A stretch of DNA of 64,000 nt from Typhlomys cinereus (taxonomy: Eukaryota > Chordata > Mammalia > Rodentia > Platacanthomyidae): contig JALPQD010000160.1 of the NCBI GenBank assembly GCA_023101885.1, positions 1,116,001 to 1,180,000 on the forward strand, read 5' to 3'. The position numbers and the translations under genes were made by a program. Below the pieces are notes generated by a model. The model saw only the letters and a list, made by a program, of their open reading frames with translations. It did not search any database and was not told the DNA's origin. The stretch's first letter is position 1. Every line of letters begins with the position of its first letter. Shown piece by piece: positions 48,660-60,890 of the stretch.

Positions 48660-51600
48660 TTTTTGTGTGTATACCACCAAGTTTTAATGTTTAATAAGAT
48701 TCCAAGTCCAGTGAAATATAAGCAAGGTACCTTTTGAAAAGCTGAGAAATTATAAATTTAATTTGACATTTCAATAGAAAAGTGAGTAACAGTTATGTAC
48801 TTCCTACCTCACTTTTCTAACACAATAGGAAAATTCTGATGCACGAGCTTTCAGTGCAGACTATGGTGAACTTGAAGTTCTAATACAAGTCATATTCATA
48901 TTGTATTATTGCAAAGTTGGGCCTAGAGCAAAGCCAGGACTTCTGGCTCATTCTCAGATGAATTCTATTTATCCTGTTATGCTTAGTAGAAGGGAAGAGA
49001 CTCCCCATGGAGACAATGGAAACAATTCCACCTAATTAAAACATGGATCTCCCACACAGATACTACTACTAGGACGGAGGCAGCTATCCCAACCCACACT
49101 CTTCCGGATGTGCTCTCAGTTGGGAATATAGGACATGAAGCATGTGATCATTAGTCCTGTTTTCTTCTCAGTTTCCCTTTCTACTAATTTTGACTCTAAC
49201 TACTTTTCTGCATAACCTTAGAATGGAAAAGAGCCTCTGGCTAACCCAAGCCACTATGGAAAAACATTCAGAGAACAACTGAAATTAATGCTTGAACTTT
49301 ACTAATTATTGTAGGCCATAGATTTAAAATCACTGAACAATATTCAATGAAAGTAAAAATTCTCTACATAGGAACACCTTCCTTAAAATGAATCACTGTT
49401 GACAAAAATCAATGTTGGTAATATATCCTATAGCTATAATATATGTAATAAGTTCATGTTATTTTATAAGCTAAAAACTTTCCATAAACTTAGCCACAAA
49501 GATTTTAAATAAGCAGACCCAATTTCCCTTTGGACTTCATCACACAATTAGAGCTTTGTATACATGTGGGAAAAATTAAACAGAGGAGCTAAACGTTTGT
49601 GGCAAGCCAAAAAATATAAATGACAGTCAAGCTCAAATGGAATGCAAAAAAAAAAAAACACATAAAATTGTATCAAGTTCAACAAAAAAAGCTGAATTTT
49701 TCTACTCTGCCTACTCTCTACAATCACATACAGCCACTTTGCCTACTAAATACATTTCCTGAAGTGTACGGGCTGTTTTTGTCACATTGCAACGGACACA
49801 TTAACATCAGAGACCTAAGTCCTCAAATTGTCCACAAGGAGGCACCTTGATGACCATGGCTGAGATAAATGTATCTAGATGGAAGAAGAAGGTTAAGAAG
49901 GAAAGACGTATGAAATCTTTTCAAGACAAAACAATTCTCATTTCAAAATAGTGGCCAGTGTCTCTTTTGTTTCTTTTTATCGAGGTTTTGTAAAGTACAC
50001 TTGGACTAACAAATGATCAACTTTGGTTTAACTTTTCATCCAGTATTCATGACTTTTCCCTTCAAAGGAGAGAGACAGATCCTTATTTACCCAGCTTCAT
50101 GAGCACTAAGAAGTAGAGACTGATGGATATCGATAGAATAAATGATGGGGCAGAATTATCGTAGAGCTACCATGCGAAAATTTGTAAGTCATATTAACTA
50201 TACCTAGAACCATTTATTTTCTCTCTGAAAACACAGGGCAGTGATAATCAGAGGAAAGATTTATTTATTTATGGTTGAATCTGTGAGAACTACTCATGGC
50301 TTCTAAATTGTTGGAATTCAGGAAATAATTCCATAAGCAATCTATCACCAAAATCTCTCTAGTCCATGTTATGAAAATGATTTTAATGAACAGTCCGGAA
50401 ATGTTATAAGCTTGATTGACTTCTTAAAAAGTCAATTTACATGTTAACTAAAAGAAAGGCATCATAGAAGACAATGTCCAAAAATGTAAAGAATTTCAAA
50501 GTGTTTCTACCAAATCATTTTAAAATATTAAAAAATGAATCATTAGAGTGATTATGTTGTTTTCCTCTGAAGATCATTTTTATTTTAATTTTTTTCATTT
50601 AGGAGGTAACTAATATTTTAACTTTTTATTGTGACCCATTTTTATTTAATGTATTGTTCAAATATAGTTTATAGATCTTTTTGTGATGACATATCAATAC
50701 TATGAAACTGGCCCTCAGTCTACAATCCTACATTATAAAACGCACGCAAATGGCAAGAAAGGAATAAAAAACTTTGATATCCTAGTCTGACTCTCTCTGA
50801 GGGTATGTAGTTAATGGTTACACACAGCCAAGAGACTCACCCCTTCACCTCAAGCTGTGAGCAGCCTCTATGGTTTTCTATGTGTGCTGGAGTGAAACAC
50901 ACTGGCAAACTCTGATCTGAGCCATGCATTGAAATGTTGTATCTCACTTTAAATTATTCATTCATCTTCTTAAGCATTGTGCTTGATTCTTTCTACGGTA
51001 AAATAACTAATGTATGAAGCTGTTGAATGGAAATAAATCTTCAAGTAGCTGAACAAAAACAGATATAAGAATGTATATTGCAGAAATATATAAGCATAAA
51101 ATGGACAATCATGTAGGACTGAGAATGAAGAATAAAGTTATACTGTATATTATGATGATTCTTAACCAACGTAAGTTATAATTTCAGGAGAATAATCTTT
51201 GGCATGAGAAAATACGCATGAATTTTTTATTAAACAAATGAATCAAGTCATAAAGCATATCTTAGGGAGGCACACTCCAAAGTGCTGAACATTTCTCTAA
51301 GTAAGATGATATAATTATGTCTGATCATAATGGTGTTATTCATGTTAAAAAATCTCAATTTTAAAAGATTAGATACAAAATCTTCACAGAAATATATGCA
51401 ACTAAAATTTTTACTTGGCTACAGAAGCTAATGTTAGACTTTCAATTCCATGTGAGCAACCACAGAGCAGTGTTTTAGCAGGATTAACAAGGCATAGTGG
51501 AGTGTCAGACAAGTGTCATCCTGATTCCCCAGCAACCTTCTCCTAACTTCTCACCACCAATCTGAATGCCCTACAGAAGGGCTTTGTTTTTATTTTGTTA

Positions 51601-52443
51601 ATAGCTTTAAACCAGATCTCTCACAGAATCCAGCAAATATTGGCCCATAAAATGCAAGATCTAAATATGAGTTGAAAAAGTCATTAACACAACAAATAAA
51701 ACTGTCCTTTGAGGAAAAATGTCTTAAAGATTTAGGCTGCATTCCCTGTGAGTTGTGATGGGTTATCAATGATAAAAATCTGCGGCGCCAACACATATCT
51801 CTTCTCTGTTCATGCACTGACCTCTTGGGCTGCCTGTTAATACTTTAATAACAGCAAGGTCTACTTTACTCCCTTTTTAGTGGGGAATAAAAAGATGTTT
51901 TAACTAAGGAGGCATAAGCTGTTTATTTAATTCAGAAATGTTGGAGTTTCTTTTTCAACATTTCAAATGATACTGGAAAAAATGAAATGCTTACCAATTC
52001 TGAAATTAGGCTCTTGGGAGAAAGGAGTCCATCGAGGAGTAACTACCACTTATCTCTGAGACACACGAAAAACAAGTAGCCCTATAAAGAACTGACTGCT
52101 TCTACTGTGGATGTTAGTGCTACCAGTTAGGGATCAAGTCTCCCATTTATTTCAACAGTTCTTTAATGAGCTTTGCTCCTTTGGTCTGTCCATGTTCTTT
52201 CCAATCAATCCCATGCAGGGCCACTAGATAAATCTTTGCACAATACAACTCAGCTCTGTCACTTTTCTTGCCAACCTTTAATGGCACACTGTTGCCTATT
52301 AAAAGAAAACCCAAGTCCCAGAGAGAGAAAGAAACAACCCCGAGGGCCCACATTTCCAGTTTGTCACCTACAGCACTCCAGCGCAAGGTTTTTTAACTGT
52401 GATCCCCAGGCCAGCTGTCTTAAGCATCACCTGGGAACATGTT
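48660..52443. other. Non-coding, nothing recognised
   Basis: AT-rich flank upstream of the complete L1; no gene or repeat family seen. Confidence 0.35.
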
Positions 52444-52459
52444 AAGGATCCAAATTCTC
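52444..52459. repeat. Target-site duplication of the complete L1, left
   Basis: aaggatccaaattctc; matches 58852-58867 at 15 of 16. Preceded by TT, giving TT|AAGG, a near-consensus L1 endonuclease site. Confidence 0.92.
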
Positions 52460-52860
52460 CCCTTCCCTCCAATCTTCCGCCCAGGACGCGGGCGCCGTCC
52501 AGCCTGGCCTCACCGCGCGACCTAGGTAAGCTCCTGTCCCCGCCCACCCTCGGAACCCCAGGCCTTCCCAAGGGAACCAGCTCCTCCCACCATCCAAGCC
52601 GGAGCCACCGCACAGGGCCTGGGAGGAGGAGGACACCACCTCTGCACCCGGGCCTCGCCCCCAGGTCCCCCAGGTTAAATACACCCCGCCAACGCCCCAT
52701 CCTCCCTTCCCCTACTCCACCGCCCAGGACGCGCGGCGTCCAGCCTAGACTCACCACAACTTAGGCAAGCTCCGTCTCCGCCCACCCCCAAAACCCCAGG
52801 CCAAATAATTCAGTTTAGTGAAAAACGCACTGAAATTGAAAGAAGATCTTAAGAGATAAA
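52460..52860 (+). promoter_or_regulatory. L1 5' UTR with tandem promoter-like units
   Basis: Unit 1 (52460-52701) and a partial unit 2 (52702-52802) share 'gcccaggacgcg', 'gtccagcct', 'aagctcc', 'ccgcccacc' and 'accccaggcc' in order. Rodent L1s are known to start transcription from such monomer arrays. The CpG-rich base composition contrasts sharply with the AT-rich surroundings. The sequence does not match mouse monomer types I know. Confidence 0.75.
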
Positions 52861-53933
52861 ATGACAATGCCAAAGTCAAAAGTGCAAATCCATGAGAAAC
52901 AACACTCGAGTAAACAAATCTCCCACTGAAGGAATTAATCCCATAATGTTAGACTCCAACCAGAACAAACCCATGGAAAATGGCCAAGAAAGCCTGACCC
53001 AGGATAACGACTTTCAAAATATGATCATTACGATGTTCAATACTATAAAAGAGGAAATCCGGGAGGAATTAAATAATCGAATGAATCGCTTTGAAGAGGA
53101 ACACAACAGACACTTGGAGGAGTTGAGAAAAACAGTGCAAGAAACAAAAACTAGGCATAGAGCAGTTAAAGCAGACTCAAGCAGAGTTTAAAACTGAGCT
53201 AAAAGACAAGTTATCTTCAATCCAGAACTCCATAGAGAGTCTTATCATCAGAACTAATGAAGCAGAAAACAGAATTTCAGACCTTGAAGATAAAGTGGGA
53301 GTATTAAACAGCTCAATGGAAGAGGTTGTTAAAGCCAAAAAGATACTGGAGAGAAATATTCAGGAGATATGGGACACCCTGAAGAAGCCCAACATGCGTA
53401 TTCATGGAATACCAGAGCAAGAATCTCAAAATACCACCCCTGAGGAAATTTTTCAAACGATCATCAAGGAAAACTTTCCTCATCTAAAAAAAGAGAGGCC
53501 CATCCATATACAAGAGGCATTCTGCACCCCAAACAGATATGACCAAAACAGAAGCTCGCCACGGCAAATAATAGTAAAAACACTCCACATTCAAGATAAA
53601 GAACTGGTGCTGAGAGGTTCAAGGGAGAAAAAACAAGTCACTTTTAAAGGTAAACCTATTAAAGTAACAAATGACTTCTTGGTCGAAACAGTAAAAGCAA
53701 GAAGAGCTTGGAGAGACATACTTCAAGTATTGAATGAGCAAAAATGTCAACCCAGGCTGATTTACCCTGCAAAACTATCTATCATGATCGAGGGAGAAAG
53801 AAAAATCTTCCAGCACAAAGACAACTTGAAGGGATACATGGCCACCAAACCAGGCCTTCAAAAACTGCTAGAAATGATACTCAAGCGTGAAGAAAAAAAC
53901 AGGCATATCCAGGAGAACAGAAGGCAAGTATAA
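52861..53933 (+). pseudogene. L1 ORF1 (RNA-binding chaperone), frameshifted
   Basis: The likely start is ATG 52861 (MTMPKSKVQIHEK...). The frame shifts once near 52885 and again near 53150, so three frames are needed to read it through. Total length is about 357 codons, normal for ORF1. Visible parts are an N-terminal segment, a coiled coil rich in Glu/Asn/Ile (about 53040-53400), the RRM region beginning 'RIHGIPEQE', and the basic C-terminal domain ('RAWRDILQVL', 'RLIYPAKLSI'). In intact elements the trimeric protein binds L1 RNA in the cytoplasm. This copy is inactive. Confidence 0.92.
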
Positions 53934-53983
53934 CACCATTAAAAGTGAAGCAATATACTTATAAAAACCACTAAACATAATAA

Positions 53984-56900
53984 ATGTCTGGAATTAAAAG
54001 TAGTTTCTCCATTATAACACTAAATGTTAATGGAATTAACTCACCAATCAAGAGACACAGATTACAAACTTGGATTAAAAATCACAATCCATCAATCTGC
54101 TGCCTGCAGGAAACCCATCTCACCACAAAAGATAGGCATGCCCTAAAAATAAGAGGCTGGTCAACAATTCTACAAGCCAATGGAAGCAGAAAACAGGCAG
54201 GGGTAGCCATTATGATATCAGACAAAGTGGACTTCAAACCAAAGAAAATTATAAGAGACACGGATGGATACTACATTTTAGTCACAGGTACAATTCACCA
54301 GGAAGACTTCACAATACTGAACTTATATAAACCCAATACGGGCCCCTCCACATTCATTAAGAAAACCCTACAGCGTCTAAAGTGAGAAATCAACCCCCAA
54401 ACGATAATTCTTGAGGACTTCAACACCGCCCTCTCAACATGGCATAGATCAACAGGTCAAAAGCTTAACAGAGACACATTGGACTCTAATCAAACCCTTA
54501 AAGAAATGGACCTTGCAGATCTCTATCGAACTTTTCACCCACGCACCAAAGAATACACATTTTTCTCAGCAGCACACGGAACTTTCTCCAAAATAGATCA
54601 CATATTGGGCCACAAAACGAATCTACACATATACAAAAAAGTTGAAACTCTAACCTGTGCCCTGTCAGACCACCACGGCCTAAAGCTGGACATCCACAAC
54701 ACAACAAACAAGAGAAAATACACTAACTCCTGGAAACTTAACACTATGATGCTGAATGAGAACTGGATTCAGGAAGAAATTAAAAAGGAAATTCAAGATT
54801 TCCTGAAAGTGAATGATAACGAAAATACAACTTATCAAAATCTCTGGGACACAATGAAAGCTGTTCTAAGAGGTAAGTTCATAGCTCTTAATGCCTACGT
54901 CAAAAAAATGGAAACATCAGAAATAAACAACTTAACAATGCAGCTTAAAGCTTTAGAGAAACTAGAGCAATCTGATCCCAAAAGTAGTAGAAGAGAGGAG
55001 ATTAGCAAAATAACGGGAGAAATATCTGAAATCGAGATTAAGAAAACGATAGAAAAAATCAACCAGTCAAAAAGCTGGTTCTCTGAAAAAATCAATAAGA
55101 TTGATACACCCCTAGCTAAATTAACCAAAAGCAAGAGAGAAAAAAACCCAAATTACAAAATTAGAAATGAACATGGAGTTATCACTACTGATACCCAAGA
55201 AATCCAGAGAATTATAACATCATATTTCAAAAACTTATACTCTGTGAAGTTTGACAACACAAAAGAGATGGATGAAATTCTAAGTAAACACAACTTACCT
55301 AAATTGAATCAAGAAGTTGTGAATTATTTAAATAGTCCTATAACATATAAGGAAATTGAAGAAGTAATCTCAAATCTTCCCACCAAAAATGTCCTGGACA
55401 GATGGATTCAGCACAGAGTTCTACCAGACATTTAAGGAGTTAATAACACCAATACTCCTTAAACTGTTCCATCAAATAGCAAAGGAAGGAACACTACCAA
55501 ATTCTTTCTATGAAGCTAATATCGTTTTAATCCCAAAACCTAATAAAAATTCACTTAAAAAAGAAAACATTGGACGATCTCTCTGATGAACACAGACACA
55601 AAGATTCTTAACAAATTTTAGCAAATCAGATTCAAAAACATATTAAACAGATTATTCACGGGGACCAAGTAGGCTTCATCCCTGGCACACAAGGTTGGTT
55701 CAACATACGCAAATCAATAAATGTAATTCATCATGTAAACCAGTCCAAAGTCCAAGACCACATGATACTCTCGATAGATGCAGAAAAAGCTTTTGACAAG
55801 ATCCAACAGCCTTTTATGATCAAAACGCTAGAGACAGTAGGAATGGAAGGAACCTTTATCAATATAATAAAAGCTGTATACAACAAGCCCACAGCAAGGA
55901 TTTTGCTCAATGGGGAACAATTGGAAGCATTCCCACTTCGATCAGGAACTAGACAAGGCTGTCCACTCTCACCACTTCTATTCAATATTGTACTTGAAGT
56001 CTTAGCTGAAGCCATAAGACAAGAAAGGGACATAAGAGGGATTCAAATCGGCAAGGAAGAAGTCACACTATCCCTATTTGCAGATGACATGATCTTATAC
56101 CTGAGTGATCCCAAAAACTCCACCAGGAAGCTCCTGGAACTAATTGAGAAGTTCAGCAGGGTGGCAGGATACAAAATAAATGTGCAAAAATCAGAGGCCT
56201 TCCTATATGCCCAGAATGAAAGAAGTGAAAAAGCCTTGAGAGAAACAATCCCATTTACTATAGCCCCTAAAAAAATGAAATACCTTGGTATAAACCTAAC
56301 CAAGGAGGTAAAAGACCTTTACAATGAAAACTTTAAAACCCTAAAGAAAGTAATTGCAGAAGACACCAGAAGGTGGAAAGACCTCCCTTGTTCCTGGATT
56401 GGCAGAATCAACATCGTAAAAATGACCATCCTACCATAAGCAATATACAAATTCAATGCTATACTAATTAAAATCCCAAAGCAATTCTTCAAAGAAGTTG
56501 AGCAAACAATCTCAAAATTCATATGGAGGCAAAAAGACCCAGGATAGCAAAGACAATGCTGAGTAACAAAAACACTGCTGGAGGTATTACCATACCGAAC
56601 CTTAGTCTATGTTACAAATCCATAGTTATAAAAACAGCCTGGGACTGGCTCCAAAATAGACACACAGATCAATGGATAAGGATTGAAGACCCAGATATAA
56701 GCCCACAAAATTACAGCCATTTGGTCTTTGACAAAGGGGCCCAAAGAATCCAATGGAAAAGGAACAGCATCTTCAACAAATGGTGCTGGCAAAACAGGAT
56801 CTCCACATGCTGAAGATTAAAGCTGGACCCATACTTGTCACCATGTACAAGACTTAATTCCAAATGGATCAAGGACCTTGATATAAGGCCAGAGACTATA

Positions 56901-57800
56901 AAAACTATAATTGAAAGGATAGGGAACTCCCTCGAGCTGATTGGGCTAGGTCAACATTTCCTAAACAGACATCCAATGGCACAGTCACTGCTACCAACTC
57001 TCAACAGTTGGGATCTTGTGAAATTAAAGAGCTTCTGTTCAGATAAAGAGATTGTCACACGAGCTCACAGGCAACCCACAGAATGGGAGAAAATCTTCAC
57101 TAACCACATATCTGATAGAGCTCTACTGTCCAGAGTGCACAAAGAACTTAGAAAACTAAACATCAAGGAAACCAATGGCCCAATTAATAAAAATGGGCCC
57201 TGGAACTTAAAAGAAATTTTACCAGGGATGAAATTAAAATGTCTAACAAATATCTGAAAAAATGTTCCACTTCTTTAGCTATCAGGGAAATGCAAATCAA
57301 AACTTCCCTGAGATATCATCTCACCCCAGTCTGGATGGCAAAAATCCACAATACAAACAACAACAAATGCTGGAGAGGATGTGGAGAGAGGGGAACTCTC
57401 CTACATTGCTGGTGGGAGTGCAGGCTCATACAGCCACTCTGGTGAGCCATCTGGAGATTCTTAAAGAAATTAAAGATTGAAATGCCATATGACCCTGCGA
57501 GTCCACTTTTGGATTCCCCCATACAGCAGAGGTTCACCTCGATAGCAAAAGCACGACCATGTTCATAGCAGCACTGTTCACAATAGCAAAGACATGGAAT
57601 CAACCCAAATGTCCAACATTTGACGAGTGGATAAGGAAAATGTGTACATCTATACAATGGAGTACTACTCAGCCATCAAAAATGATGAATTACTGGAATT
57701 TGCCGGGAAATGGATGTCATTAGAAACAATTATATTAAGTGAAGTATCCCAGACCCAGAAAATTAAGCGCCATATGTACTCCCTAATAGGTGGCTCCTAA
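53984..57800 (+). pseudogene. L1 ORF2 (endonuclease/reverse transcriptase), broken
   Basis: About 1272 codons, the usual length. The apurinic-like endonuclease is readable at codons 1-240, with N14, E43, D145, D205 and H230 all in place; the residue before D145 is Glu instead of the usual Gly. Breaks include an in-frame TGA at 54383, frameshifts near 55385, 55570 and 55612, a TAA at 56437, a shift near 56530, a TGA near 56811 and a shift near 57220. The reverse transcriptase shows '[12 protein letters not shown]' and FADD (56077-56088). The C-terminal Cys/His motif CX3CX7HX4C is at about 57369-57424. The natural stop is TAA 57798-57800. Intact ORF2 nicks DNA and copies L1 RNA at the target; this copy is dead. 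Confidence 0.95.
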
Positions 57801-57837
57801 TATCAAACCCACTCAGCCCATCTTGAGACACTCATAG

Positions 57838-58225
57838 GTAAATCTATGTATTACCTACAGTAATTGCAAGGATTATGAACAGGAGGGATGGGGTTGGAGG
57901 GCCACACCAGAAACAAGGAGAGAAGTGACCATGTTGCAGTAGAAAAAATAGGCCTCCATCAAGGACTGCAAGAAAGTAATGTGACACCTCGTTCACAATT
58001 CGTTCCTGATCATTTACAACTAAGGCGGTATGAACTCACCAGAAGGGGAGGGCATATAATCCGGCAGATTAAAAAGTAACCATTTTGCAAATGGGTGATT
58101 GACCCCTCCCATTGCCAAATGCCATATGACCCTGCGATTCCACTTTTGGGTATAAGTATTACATCTACCCTTGAATGTGCTCTTATAATAAGACTCCAGT
58201 TTAACAGCTTTCTGTCTCTGGCCAG
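57838..58225 (+). other. Intron-like segment in the L1 3' UTR
   Basis: It starts ATAG|GTAAAT 38 bases after the ORF2 stop and ends CTTTCTGTCTCTGGCCAG|GG. A TTAAC branch-point-like motif (58201-58205) lies about 21 bases before the AG. The copy at 26171-27145 has exon-like flanks joined exactly at these borders (26514|26515). Splicing has not been shown; deletion between the shared AGG triplets is the alternative. Confidence 0.6.
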
Positions 58226-58694
58226 GGAGTGACATACAGTGCCCATCACGATGGAGTGAAGGGCATTGCAGGAACAACAATACTGCAAAAGAAAATCAAC
58301 AAACCACTATCCCGAACTTTAGATACTCTATATCAACCACCTAGAACTAGGCCAGACTAATCTCTCCCCATCCTGAAGCTCAGGGACATTTCCGGAAGTG
58401 GGGGCGGTAAGAGTGTAAGAGCAAAAGGATGGGAGCAAGATACTCCACACAAGTTAGGGCCGAAGCAACCATAATTGGACATTGCATGCCCGGCGCAATG
58501 TCCAACACACTATTGACCTCACAAAGTCTAGCATCTGCTAAAGGCACCAAGATCCTTGGAGGCAAGGGATTGACAGCCACAGTAGTGTTCCTATGCTTAA
58601 CGGGAACACAGGAAAGGGTTCAGGTAAATGCCACTGGGTCCTTGTACGTCATCGGAGAGGAGGGCCCAGAGGAGAGTCAGGCATGCACAAGAAA

Positions 58695-58800
58695 GGACTC
58701 TGGGAATTGGGGCGGGTGGCACGGGGGGGATGGGGCGGGAGGGGGGAGGGGAGGGGGAGCAGGGGGTTCGGGGGGAGGAGGAGGGAGGGAGGGAACTGGT
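58695..58800 (+). repeat. G-rich tract of the L1 3' UTR
   Basis: Many G3-G7 runs, potentially G-quadruplex forming. Equivalents occur in each L1 copy here (27010-27090, 27735-27840, and C-rich on the + strand at 8040-8110 and 18700-18780), so it is a conserved part of the element. Confidence 0.85.
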
Positions 58801-58851
58801 GTACCTATTAAGTTTGTATGAGCTGAAATAATAAAAAATGTAATAAAAAAA

Positions 58852-58867
58852 AAGAATCCAAATTCTC
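58852..58867. repeat. Target-site duplication of the complete L1, right
   Basis: aagaatccaaattctc directly after the A-rich end. Confidence 0.92.
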
Positions 58868-59544
58868 TGCCTCTGCGGACTATCGAGCCTTAAACTCTGG
58901 AGGTGGGACCCAGAAAACTGATTTTAACCAGCCGTCTAGACGATTCTCATGTGTGCACAAAGTTGAGAACTTTCACCAAGCTGCAATTTCTTAAACACAG
59001 TAATGCAAGTTAACGCTTCACTAGAGCTGTGCCCCTGCCTGGTGCTGCTTTATTCTCTCCAGGTAGGTAAAAACCTGCCTGCCTCACAGGTCAAGCTTAT
59101 TATCAACACAATCGTATTTGCTTTTTTCAGCAGAAGCAATTGCTTTATTCTTTGATAAACCATTGATTGTATCATGGGGCACATACTGTGGTTTCTCATG
59201 GAGTAAACTACTTGTCTATTTCCTATTCCTTCTGTTGCAAGGAGAGCTCTTTGAAGGCTCTGAAGCTTCCACAAAATATAAGACTATATTGTGGTACATC
59301 AAATGTGTTCCTCTGATGTGTTTCAAATAGCTGCTATTGAATAGCCTTTAGCCATGTCAGATATAGAAAATACATAGCATGCCATTTAAATTTGAATTTC
59401 AGATAAAGAAGGGACAATTTTGAGTATGTCTAAATATTCCAAGAGACATACTTAATGATAGAAAATCATTCCTTGCTAACCTGAGATTCAGATTTAACTT
59501 AAAGTCCTGTATTTTATCTGGAAACATTATCAGGACTGTTTTGT
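58868..59544. other. Non-coding, nothing recognised
   Basis: No gene or repeat family seen. Confidence 0.35.
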
Positions 59545-59665
59545 CTTGGTTTCTTTTCTATTGCTATGACAAAAGTAACTTAAAAAAAAGGGGGTTTATT
59601 CTGCTCACAGTTTCAGGTTACATTTCATTGTGACAGGAAAGTCACAGCAGCAGGAGATTACAGTG
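59545..59665 (+). mobile_element. URR1-like repeat, left end
   Basis: 'ttctattgctatgacaaaag', 'ggtttattctgctcacagtt' and 'gtcacagcagcaggag' match the start of the 18025-18382 family; cut by the next SINE. Confidence 0.6.
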
Positions 59666-59922
59666 CATTTATGTTACTTTCGTGCCTGAATCTGCAATCC
59701 CATCTTCTCTCAGACAGGTTCTTTCAATTGAACCCAAAGCTTGCCAGTCAGCGTAGCTGGCTAGTCAACTGCTCTGTGGATTCCTCATCTTTGCCTTCTG
59801 TGTGCTGAGACTAAAAGTGCAGCTATACCTGCCCAACTTTTACTACAATCTGGGAATCTGAGACTCAGTCCCCACACCTTAGGGCAAGCTCCTTATCCAA
59901 TTAGCCATCTCTACAGCCCCAA
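59666..59922 (-). mobile_element. B2/B3-superfamily SINE (reverse)
   Basis: 'ctttgccttctgtgtgctga', 'ctgagactcagtccccacac' and 'ccaattagccatctctacag' form the reverse complement of a tRNA-derived head; apparently inserted into the URR1-like repeat. Confidence 0.65.
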
Positions 59923-60500
59923 ATACTAATTGCTAAGAGACTCAAACCAGCTGCCATGGTTTCTCCTCAAAGATTTCTGTATGGCAAAATAAAGGACTTG
60001 TAGTCCAATTGGTGTGTACTCTATATCCCACAGAATACAGAATATAAATATTTTATTGGCCCATGTTGCATGTGACTATGACACATGCTATTTATGCATA
60101 TGCACATACTCTTATTTTTGCATTTTTATTTATATTCCATAAGGTTATAGAACCTGGATAATAGAGTCTTCCCTATGTTCTGAAACAGGCTTACACAGCT
60201 TGTGGCACATAACAAATGAAATCAGGGAGGCTTGATCATAGGAAACAATACTGCCTTCCATCTCTATAGCAATTCATCACGGTTAAAGTCCTTGCAGGAG
60301 ACGTGATTAATTATTTCTGATGCAACCTTCAAATATTTTAATGGGGAATTTAATTATATCTTTGAACTAAAACAGATTCAAAGTTCTTTGAACTTTGTGG
60401 TTCCCCTTTCCAACATCACTTATGAGGACAATGTGGAGACAGAAGAACAAGGACACAAACTACTGGTAAAATTCTCCTTTCCCTCAAATACAGAATCAAT
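59923..60500. other. Non-coding, nothing recognised
   Basis: No gene or repeat family seen. Confidence 0.35.
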
Positions 60501-60504
60501 CTCT

Positions 60505-60890
60505 AGGCCTGAGCAGAAGTATTTACAAATAGAGATTTCCATGCAGGCCTGATGACCTTAGTTCGGATACCTAGAGTTCCTGCATACTGTGGCTGAACAT
60601 ATCCAGTCCTCAGGATTCTACATAAACTTGTAAGCAAAGACCTGAGAATCTCTAGAAATTCATGCAATGGAGAAGAGACTCTGTCTCAGACAAGAAGGAA
60701 GGCAAGGACAGATACTAGAGATTTGTCCTCTATTTCTACACATGTGCCAAGGCACCTACACACTTGAACACCATGCAAACATTCATATAGTCATATATCA
60801 CACACACATCGCACACACCATACACACGTACACTCATCAGACACGACATACGCATGCACACTCTTCTATGGGTAACCAAAGTTACATGAA
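60505..60890 (+). mobile_element. Diverged B3-like SINE (probable)
   Basis: 'atgcaggcctgatgacctta', 'gttcggatacctagagttcc', 'gagaagagactctgtctcag' and a CA-rich end follow SINE order, but the head is poorly kept. Confidence 0.45.

Larger units (their letters stand above)
52460..58851 (+). mobile_element. Structurally complete LINE-1 (~6.4 kb), ORFs broken
   Basis: All parts are in order: GC-rich 5' UTR with tandem units (52460-52860), ORF1 remnant, about 50-bp spacer, ORF2 remnant, 3' UTR with G-rich tract, and an AATAAA/A-rich end, bounded by a 16-bp duplication. Only a few frameshifts and stops interrupt the ORFs, so insertion was fairly recent on an evolutionary scale, but the copy cannot encode intact proteins. 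Compared with other L1 pieces in the window it is closest to 26171-27145. Confidence 0.95.
57801..58851 (+). other. L1 3' UTR
   Basis: It holds the intron-like segment (57838-58225), a 38-bp patch copied from ORF2 (58117-58154), a G-rich polypurine tract (about 58695-58800) and two AATAAA signals (58830-58835, 58842-58847) before the A-rich end. Confidence 0.9.

Noticed and set aside
52368..52764. Long Pro/Arg- and Gly/Arg-rich frames on both strands
   Set aside because: They come from the GC-rich L1 5' UTR, where stop codons are rare.
58429..58831. Gly-rich 130-codon frame
   Set aside because: A by-product of the G-rich L1 3' UTR; the same artefact appears at 26788-27125 and 27515-27880.
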